DNA of 64,000 nucleotides from Phaseolibacter flectens ATCC 12775 (lineage in GTDB: Bacteria > Pseudomonadota > Gammaproteobacteria > Enterobacterales > Enterobacteriaceae): the NCBI RefSeq assembly GCF_000518745.1, contig NZ_JAEE01000007.1:92729-156728 (forward strand), given 5' to 3'. Both the position numbers and the translations under genes were made by a program. Each line of letters begins with the position of its first letter. Position 1 is the stretch's first letter. Below the pieces are notes generated by a model that saw nothing but the letters and a program-made list of their open reading frames with translations, had not been told where the DNA came from and did not search any database. Below are positions 57,927 to 64,000 of this stretch, one piece after another.

Positions 57927-59356
57927 TGTCTTATCTCCACACCCTGGATAGTCCGATTATTTAGCGAAAAAGCTTGCCGAAGCTGACCGCTACTAAAAAG
58001 ACAATCAAGTTGTAGCCGATTAAGCTCTGTCTGCGTCTGAACCTGATTAAATCGGGCTTCATAGATCTCCTGATCACTATTGAGTAGATCCAATAAAGGC
58101 CGGGTGCCTAATTGCAAATATTGATCCTGATACAAATCACGAGTCTGCTGTGCCAATTGCTGTTGACGATGCTGTACCCGCAGCGATTGTTGTAAACTTT
58201 GCGCCTCGGCAGAAGCCGTCGTTAGCTTCTGCATTGCTTCAAGTTGCGCTACGTTTACCGCCGACTCAGCAGAGGCTACCCCCTGTTGCGCCGACTCCCT
58301 CGCCGCACTCAGCCCCCCTCCTTGATATAACGGCATTTGTAATTTCAACCAAGCTGAATATTGGGTTTTATCCAACATCTCACTATTGGAATAGCGATCA
58401 TTAAAGTAATGGGTGACTTCAGGTTGTAATGACAGGGTGGGACGCATCTGGGCGTTCGCCAGTGACAGTTGCGCGCGTGCTTGGGCGGCATCGGCCCACG
58501 CGACCATGACACCTGGCACCGCTTGATAATTCAGATGAGAAAGGTGGCAGGCTTGTTTTAATGCCATGGGGAGCGACTCACTGAGCATGGGTTCTCCCGT
58601 CAGTCCCGTGTAAGTGGTCAATAAGGCTTTAAAGCGCTGTAACGAAGCTTGATACTGCATTAAGGTTGCTTGTGCGCCCTCAATGCGGGTTTCCGTCTGA
58701 ACCACATCAGAGCGAGAACTGGCTCCGGCTTGGTTACGCTGCATAATCAACTGGCCAATATGTTGTAAGGATTTCATCTGTTCATCTGCGATGACAACCA
58801 AGCGCTGATAGCCCATGATCTGCACGGCGGTGGTTGCCGTATCATGAGCAATCTGATCAATATTCAGTAATACACTCGCCTGGCTCGAGGCAACCGCCGC
58901 TTTAGCCGCAGAGACAGCACTGGTTATCTTGCCAAAGTCATACAAAACCTGAGAGACAGAGACCACCATTGATGGTGTCATCCCCGCAGTACGATAAGTA
59001 TTGGTATAACTATTATTCAGACCGGCACTGACTTGGGGATAATAATGCGATTCAGCCAAATCAACTTGCGCCAGTTGTTGTTGTAATTTAGCAATCGACT
59101 GTGTGACAGAGGGATGCCAGTTTACTGCGGCATCCACCGCCTGAATGATCGTCATTTGACGAGGAAGCTGACGGGTACTTTGTACAATATTGACGCGACG
59201 GGCTTGCGTAGTGTTCGGCTCAGTAAAGGAGGGGGTCACCTGCCCTGCGATGTAATAAGGCTCAGCTTGACTCTTATCCGCCAAGTAGAATGATACTGCC
59301 ATAATTAATAAACTATAACTGGTTTTATTAAACCAATTCATTGATTTCGATCTCAT
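57923..59356 (-). CDS. TolC-like outer-membrane protein of adhesin T1SS (BapB/LapE-like)
   Basis: 477 residues. Signal peptide up to about residue 31 (SQA-EPYY), two OEP repeats with long coiled coils (RMTIIQAVDAAVNWHPSV; LSLANAQMRPTLSLQPEV), TIGR01844-type outer-membrane channel. ATG at 59356 is preceded by TGGAGA; a second in-frame Met 5 codons later has no SD. It is not the general tolC at 31290. The dedicated channel fits a giant adhesin that must be held at the cell surface. The gap to the adhesin stop is 108 nt. Confidence 0.92.
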   Translation of the reverse strand: MRSKSMNWFNKTSYSLLIMAVSFYLADKSQAEPYYIAGQVTPSFTEPNTTQARRVNIVQSTRQLPRQMTIIQAVDAAVNWHPSVTQSIAKLQQQLAQVDLAESHYYPQVSAGLNNSYTNTYRTAGMTPSMVVSVSQVLYDFGKITSAVSAAKAAVASSQASVLLNIDQIAHDTATTAVQIMGYQRLVVIADEQMKSLQHIGQLIMQRNQAGASSRSDVVQTETRIEGAQATLMQYQASLQRFKALLTTYTGLTGEPMLSESLPMALKQACHLSHLNYQAVPGVMVAWADAAQARAQLSLANAQMRPTLSLQPEVTHYFNDRYSNSEMLDKTQYSAWLKLQMPLYQGGGLSAARESAQQGVASAESAVNVAQLEAMQKLTTASAEAQSLQQSLRVQHRQQQLAQQTRDLYQDQYLQLGTRPLLDLLNSDQEIYEARFNQVQTQTELNRLQLDCLFSSGQLRQAFSLNNRTIQGVEIRQ

Positions 59357-59464
59357 CGATGTCTCCAGACATACCTACCTATCCTTGTCATTCACGCAAT
59401 AATCATTGCGCAACGACAACGTAATAAGGGATCGGCCGCTAAACGACAGATCCCAAAAAATGCA

Positions 59465-62400
59465 TTAGTGAATATGGTGCTGTTCGATGAGTTCATCGAG
59501 ACTGACTTTTACGCCTTCTAGCGTCAGCAAAGCTGTATCGTGATAATGCGACGCAGTATGTCCATCTCTATCAATCGTTATCACCGTGTCACCTTTTTCG
59601 GTCTGAGTGACAGATAAATAGTGAGATAAACTCTGTTGCTGACCATCCCAACCGACCAGTAATGCAGAAACATCAATGCTATCCCCCTGATCCATCGAGA
59701 AATCACGCCATGTATCATGACCATTACCGCCACTGTCATCATCGGACAAAAGCTGATACACAATGCTGTCAGCGCCGGCCTTCGACGTGAATATGTCATC
59801 ATAAGCCGTGCTATGCAGACTATCATTGTTGGCACTACCGGTAATTTCGGGATGCAAATCAATGGTCAGAGAGCCCGATGAACGGTGTTGATTACTGTCA
59901 TGTAAGACGTAGTCAAATACCTCTTTGCTGGTCAAGCTATTCACATCAAGACCGGCTTTCAGCTGATAGACATAAGAGCCATCATTGTTCAATGTCAGCA
60001 TCCCGTATTTACCGTACAATTGCAGAGTGCTGCCGGCCAAGGTCTGCCCCTGTTCATTTTGGAAGCTGCCTTGTGCCTGCAAGGTCCAATGATGAGATTG
60101 GCCATTGGCATCATTGCCACTGATCGAGAGATAATCAAATAGACTGCCCAAATGCGTACTGCCTTCTTGATGCAAATTCCCCGTGACCTGCTGCTCAGTG
60201 GTATAGTGTGTTGTGGTATCGAGGGTACTGCCACTGACGCTTGCCTCAATGCTATAATCTTGATTATGCGTTGAAGTTAGCTCGCTATTCAGCACCAATT
60301 CATAATGCCCGGCCGCCAGATCCAGATCAGAAAGAATGGCCGACAATTGATCAGAATGACCACCAAGCCCCGAAATATTCTGATCGATTTGCTGGCTCCA
60401 GATTCGGGTTGTGACCGACTGACCACTGGCATCGGTCGTCAATAAATTAATGGCGATGAGCCCTGTGAAGTGGCCTCCCGTGATCCGATCCAAGGAGTTG
60501 GGTGCCAGTTTAAAGGTCAGATTGATTGAGGTGCCCTGCATAACATGATGATCCTCAACATCAAAGGTCATGCTGCTATGTATGGGAGTCACGCTTTTAT
60601 TCTTTGCCGAACCACTGGCTTTTAGACCATTGGCATCCAAAGTGATCGCCTGAGCCTCTGTAAAGGTCAGCGGCACATCGAATGAAGGCGCAAGCCTGTC
60701 TGCCGTCGACTCACTGCCAGAGAGCTGGATATTTAAATGCGCTGTCACCGTGTTATCATGAGAGTCCGTGATGGTGTAGGTAAAACTGTCTGATTGGCCA
60801 AAACTTTGCCTGCTTCCCTCAACTTGATAACGATAAGAGCCATCAGCATAAATGGTCAATTTGCCATACAATCCCTGTATTGTGGTTCCTGTACTGCTGA
60901 CGCTAACGGCCTGCGATCCCGCAAGTAAATTCGAGACCACTTTTAAGACATGGATCCCATCGCCCTGATCAGCAACACTGCCTGCACCGTCAGTCTGTAA
61001 TACATTGCCGGCAATGGCACTGGCTGAGTATTGTGCCGCATCGGTAACTTTCATGTTGAGACTGGTACCAATACCCAGACTGGATAACGTCTGGAGTAAC
61101 TGATCCAACACGCTGCCAGTGGACGTGGTGGTCACCGCGGCAGAGTAATCCCCTGCCGGTAAATTACTGATCCGTACCTCACCGTGATAATTTAATCCAG
61201 TCCCCTCCGCATTGATAGTCACGGCATCAGCGATCACCATCACCACTTTGCCCGTCGTTTTATCAATGATCAAGACATCAGCAAAGGCGTCTTTCCCCCC
61301 CAATAATTTACGAATGGTTTCAGTGATCACCCCCAAACTCAGCGAGGTACCGCCCGATACCTGCAAATGCAAATCTTCGGTAGTGTGCTCTGCAACATGA
61401 AACGCGAAGCTATTAGCATTCAATAGACTTAAACTAAAATCCCCCGCCAGCTTGATGCCTGCTGCTTGAGAGATACTTCCTTCCGTGCCAATCAGGGTAG
61501 AATGTTGCGATTGTAGGGTGACTGAGTTTGTATCATCTTCCGCCTGTAAAGGAGTTGAATTAGCCACAATGACTTTTTGGAGCAGATCATCCAGTGACAG
61601 TTTGATATTTTTAAGGGTCAAAAACTCAACAGCCTGATAACGGCTTGCGCCATTTCCATCACGATCCAGATAAATGACAGTGTCGCCGCTGCTGGTATAA
61701 CTGACCGAAATAAAATTGTGTAAGGAGGAAATGGATTGATCCCAGCCGATCAACAAGTCTGAAATATCAATTTTATCATTGTGTTGTAGCGAGAAATCCT
61801 GCCAAGTATCGTGACCGTTGCCCCCCGTATTGTCATCGGTGAGTACGTTATAGACCAAACTATCACTGCCACTGCCAGAAACAAAGGTATCATCATAAGC
61901 AGAACCATGGAGATTCTCACTATTAATACTGCCCGTTATCATCGGGTGTAAATCCATTGTCAGGGTCGCGCTCGATGAGGTCCCATCTTTATCCACAAGA
62001 GAATACGTAAACGTTTCTTTGTTGATTATCGTCGATACATCAATACCTGCTGTTAACGTATACTGAAAGCTACCGTCAGGCATCAGGGTTAATACACCAT
62101 ATTTCCCCTGAATTTCAATGTGACTCGCCCCTGTTAGCGGCTGATTATCCTCAGTAATCACACCATTCCGACTTAATTGCCAAGTGTGCTGTTTCCCATC
62201 CGTTGATTGCCCTGATAAACGCAACGAACTGAATAAACTGCCCAAGCTATCCGCCTGTCCCGTTGCATCATGATCGTTAACAATATTGCCACTCGCTGTT
62301 TGCTCAGTCGTGTAATGGCTGGAGGTATCTGTCAGTTGTCCCTCAATGCTGGCGGTTAATTTGTAATCAACATGGGTGTCAGAGCTCACATCACCGCTAA

Positions 62401-64000
62401 CCTCTAACTGATAATCGCCAGATGGGAGATCAAGATCGTTCAGTGACAGCGTGATTTTTTCCGCATTATTAGCCTGTATTGACGTCGCTTTCAGTAACTG
62501 ATTGAAATCACCTTGCCATACTTGAGTCTGATGCCTCGATCCATCACTGTCTGTTACCCATTGATATAACGTAACTTTGCCACTAAAGGTCGTATCAACA
62601 GTACCAAACACCCCTTTTTTCGCCGCTGAGACATCGATAGTAATGGTGATATCAGCCAAGCTTTGCTGGTGATCGACAGAAAAATTAATCTTGTTATCAA
62701 AATCAATCGATTTATTTTTTTCAATTTCGCCTGATACGGTCAGCGCATCCGTATCGAAACTGGTGGCATGGCTATCTGGATAAACCGTCGTATCATTCAA
62801 ATTAGCATGATCATCAACCGCCACTGAGTGTGTTCCTTCAACCTTCACCGTGATCTGGGCACTTTTACTCTGACCATGTGCATCCTGAATGGTGTAGGTA
62901 AAGTGCTCAATTTTACCAATATTACTGCTATCCCCAGCACTGTGATAACTGTAGGAACCGTCCGCTTGAATCGTCAACGTGCCATATAATCCCTGCACGG
63001 TAACACCATGACGATCAACATCGATAACATGACTATCAGAGACATCATTAGCGACAATTTTAATGACATGAATATCGTCACCCGTATCAGCGACATCGCC
63101 TTTGCTGTCATTGTGCAGGACATTACCTTGTGTCGTCTCAGCCAAATAAGCCACTGAATCATCAATAGTAATATCAGTTTTGGCACCGATATTCAGTTGA
63201 GCCAGCAAATCGAGCAATGTCCCCAACAAGCCTTTATTGGACGTTGAGGTCACCAGCGCGGAATAATCCCCGGCCGCCAAACCATTCACCGCGACCTCAC
63301 CGTGATAATTTAGCCCTAATCCTTCCGCAGTAATGGTGACGGCATTTTTAATAATCTGCACGACCTGCCCAGTCGAACGATTCACAATAGAGAGATCCGT
63401 AGAAAACTCCTTAACACCGAGCAAATTGAGTAACTGCTGCACAATAGCTCCGGTGCCAAGAAGAGTATTACCACTGATTTTGAGCTGAACATCCTCCGTA
63501 CTCCCGGCTTTCACATTAAAAACAAAGCTATTGCCATCGAGCACAGACACATCAATCAATCCGAGCAAGGACACGCCCAACAATTGCGTGACAGAGCCGG
63601 TCGTTCCATTTAAATTATCATGCTCAGCACCAATTTCCGCCGTGTGACTATCATCACTGGCCTGTAAAGCCGAGCTTGGATCCAGAGTAAATGCGATCCC
63701 CTTGCTCTCATCACCTTGATTGCCCGCCTGATCTGTGACTCGGGTTGTCAGGGTATGTTCACCGGGTTCCAGCGCAGGATCGAAAGTAAAAGTCCATTTA
63801 CCTTGCTGATCGGTCGTCGCCTGCCCCACCTCTTGTCCATTATCGTAAATGGTCACCTTACTGCCTGGCTCAGCCTGTCCCTGCAAAGTCGGTGTACTCT
63901 CATAGCTATGATGATCAACCAAAGTCTGGCCTTGATCATCAGTCAGGCTAAGATCACTGGCGGCAGCCGGAGCTGTGGTATCAATGGTCACCGCCACGGC
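59465..64000 (-). CDS. Giant Bap/BapA-type biofilm adhesin, C-terminal 1,511 codons (5' end outside window)
   Basis: The frame is open at the right edge, so the true N-terminus and most repeats lie outside; the GTG at 63997 is not a start. Visible order (residues numbered from 63997): a bacterial Ig-like domain (about 12-106; TPTLQGQAEPGSKVTIYDNG), then module A (111-812) and module B (817-1510). Each module has a Bap prefix-like beta-domain (DGNSFVFNV / ANSFAFHV ... AEGLGLNYHGEV / AEGTGLNYHGEV), a VCBS-like repeat (YLAETTQGNVL...; ADGSYSYH / ADGSYRYQ), a beta-sandwich, a second VCBS-like repeat (HYTTEQ..; GKYGVLTL / GKYGMLTL) and a T1SS C-terminal domain of VCA0849 type (GGNGHDTW). Exported by the three genes downstream. 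Related BapA/LapA proteins hold cells together in biofilms. Confidence 0.93.
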   Translation of the reverse strand, partial: AVAVTIDTTAPAAASDLSLTDDQGQTLVDHHSYESTPTLQGQAEPGSKVTIYDNGQEVGQATTDQQGKWTFTFDPALEPGEHTLTTRVTDQAGNQGDESKGIAFTLDPSSALQASDDSHTAEIGAEHDNLNGTTGSVTQLLGVSLLGLIDVSVLDGNSFVFNVKAGSTEDVQLKISGNTLLGTGAIVQQLLNLLGVKEFSTDLSIVNRSTGQVVQIIKNAVTITAEGLGLNYHGEVAVNGLAAGDYSALVTSTSNKGLLGTLLDLLAQLNIGAKTDITIDDSVAYLAETTQGNVLHNDSKGDVADTGDDIHVIKIVANDVSDSHVIDVDRHGVTVQGLYGTLTIQADGSYSYHSAGDSSNIGKIEHFTYTIQDAHGQSKSAQITVKVEGTHSVAVDDHANLNDTTVYPDSHATSFDTDALTVSGEIEKNKSIDFDNKINFSVDHQQSLADITITIDVSAAKKGVFGTVDTTFSGKVTLYQWVTDSDGSRHQTQVWQGDFNQLLKATSIQANNAEKITLSLNDLDLPSGDYQLEVSGDVSSDTHVDYKLTASIEGQLTDTSSHYTTEQTASGNIVNDHDATGQADSLGSLFSSLRLSGQSTDGKQHTWQLSRNGVITEDNQPLTGASHIEIQGKYGVLTLMPDGSFQYTLTAGIDVSTIINKETFTYSLVDKDGTSSSATLTMDLHPMITGSINSENLHGSAYDDTFVSGSGSDSLVYNVLTDDNTGGNGHDTWQDFSLQHNDKIDISDLLIGWDQSISSLHNFISVSYTSSGDTVIYLDRDGNGASRYQAVEFLTLKNIKLSLDDLLQKVIVANSTPLQAEDDTNSVTLQSQHSTLIGTEGSISQAAGIKLAGDFSLSLLNANSFAFHVAEHTTEDLHLQVSGGTSLSLGVITETIRKLLGGKDAFADVLIIDKTTGKVVMVIADAVTINAEGTGLNYHGEVRISNLPAGDYSAAVTTTSTGSVLDQLLQTLSSLGIGTSLNMKVTDAAQYSASAIAGNVLQTDGAGSVADQGDGIHVLKVVSNLLAGSQAVSVSSTGTTIQGLYGKLTIYADGSYRYQVEGSRQSFGQSDSFTYTITDSHDNTVTAHLNIQLSGSESTADRLAPSFDVPLTFTEAQAITLDANGLKASGSAKNKSVTPIHSSMTFDVEDHHVMQGTSINLTFKLAPNSLDRITGGHFTGLIAINLLTTDASGQSVTTRIWSQQIDQNISGLGGHSDQLSAILSDLDLAAGHYELVLNSELTSTHNQDYSIEASVSGSTLDTTTHYTTEQQVTGNLHQEGSTHLGSLFDYLSISGNDANGQSHHWTLQAQGSFQNEQGQTLAGSTLQLYGKYGMLTLNNDGSYVYQLKAGLDVNSLTSKEVFDYVLHDSNQHRSSGSLTIDLHPEITGSANNDSLHSTAYDDIFTSKAGADSIVYQLLSDDDSGGNGHDTWRDFSMDQGDSIDVSALLVGWDGQQQSLSHYLSVTQTEKGDTVITIDRDGHTASHYHDTALLTLEGVKVSLDELIEQHHIH
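59468..61549 (-). repeat. Adhesin module B (second copy, ends the protein)
   Basis: Residues 817-1510. Same domain order as module A, with about half the residues identical by eye in the last 110 positions; offset between copies about 700 residues. Contains the terminal T1SS domain (about 1384-1510) that ends in QHHIH. Confidence 0.85.
61562..63667 (-). repeat. Adhesin module A (first copy, with internal T1SS domain)
   Basis: Residues 111-812. Its last ~127 residues (61562-61942) are a full T1SS C-terminal domain (DDTFVSGSGSDSLVY, GGNGHDTWQDF, SLDDLLQK) that lies in the middle of the protein. DNA-level divergence between A and B shows this is an old duplication, not an assembly artefact. Confidence 0.85.

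Noticed and set aside
63995..63997. GTG at the right edge as the start of the adhesin
   Set aside because: The frame continues to the window edge and the sequence begins inside an Ig-domain linker (VTIDTTAP), so the gene starts outside.

Overview
The window reads as a chromosomal segment of a gammaproteobacterium of the order Enterobacterales. Gene content and order match Escherichia coli over long blocks: prfC-osmY-yjjV-deoC-deoB-deoD; exbB-exbD/metC/dkgA; ftsP-plsC-parC-parE-yqiA-cpdA-yqiB-nudF/tolC-ygiB-ygiC-ygiD; ribB with its FMN riboswitch/ubiK; hldE-glnE-ygiF/ygiM-cca; folB/plsY/tsaD; and rpsU-dnaG-rpoD. Protein lengths are almost the same as in E. coli, but base composition looks more AT-rich and several expected genes are missing at their usual places (deoA, yghB-yqhC-yqhD, zupT, uppP). 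Together with roughly 1 kb gene-free stretches on the left, this suggests a lineage that has lost genes, for example a host-associated relative of Yersinia, Budvicia or Hafnia. The species cannot be fixed from this sequence.

Layout. 1-4.2 kb is a sparse, AT-rich accessory region with an orphan RcsA/BglJ-like regulator, a DUF1275 membrane protein and tRNA-Phe(GAA). 4.2-12.6 kb, all on the minus strand, holds a PBP2-type transpeptidase away from its usual mrdB neighbour, a deo nucleoside-catabolism cluster without deoA, yjjV, osmY and prfC. 13-17.1 kb has ferritin ftnA, a citrate-proton-symporter-like MFS carrier and an LTA-synthase-like sulfatase-fold enzyme. 17.2-23.2 kb has Fur-box-controlled exbBD, a small secreted protein of unknown function, metC, dkgA and the Tat-exported division protein FtsP. 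23.2-31 kb is the plsC-parC-parE-yqiA-cpdA-yqiB-nudF block, all minus. 31-37.7 kb has tolC-ygiB-ygiC, ygiD, ribB with the riboswitch, and ubiK. 37.7-47.7 kb has hldE-glnE-ygiF, ygiM-cca, folB, plsY and tsaD. 48-53 kb is the macromolecular-synthesis operon rpsU-dnaG-rpoD plus yecA and an Mtr-type amino-acid permease.

The most interesting part is 54.6-64 kb: a type I secretion operon, read on the minus strand as giant adhesin, TolC-like outer-membrane protein, ABC exporter, membrane-fusion protein. This is the order of Salmonella bapABCD. The adhesin is cut by the window edge. Its C-terminal 1,400 residues are two diverged copies of one ~700-residue module, so a complete T1SS-type C-terminal domain lies in the middle of the protein as well as at its end.

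Functional links: ExbB/ExbD energise TonB-dependent uptake under iron control and FtnA stores the iron. ParC/ParE form topoisomerase IV. TolC serves drug and protein export, while the adhesin operon brings its own outer-membrane channel. PlsC and PlsY supply two steps of phospholipid synthesis. HldE feeds LPS heptose, and RpoD and DnaG sit together in the operon that starts transcription and replication primers.
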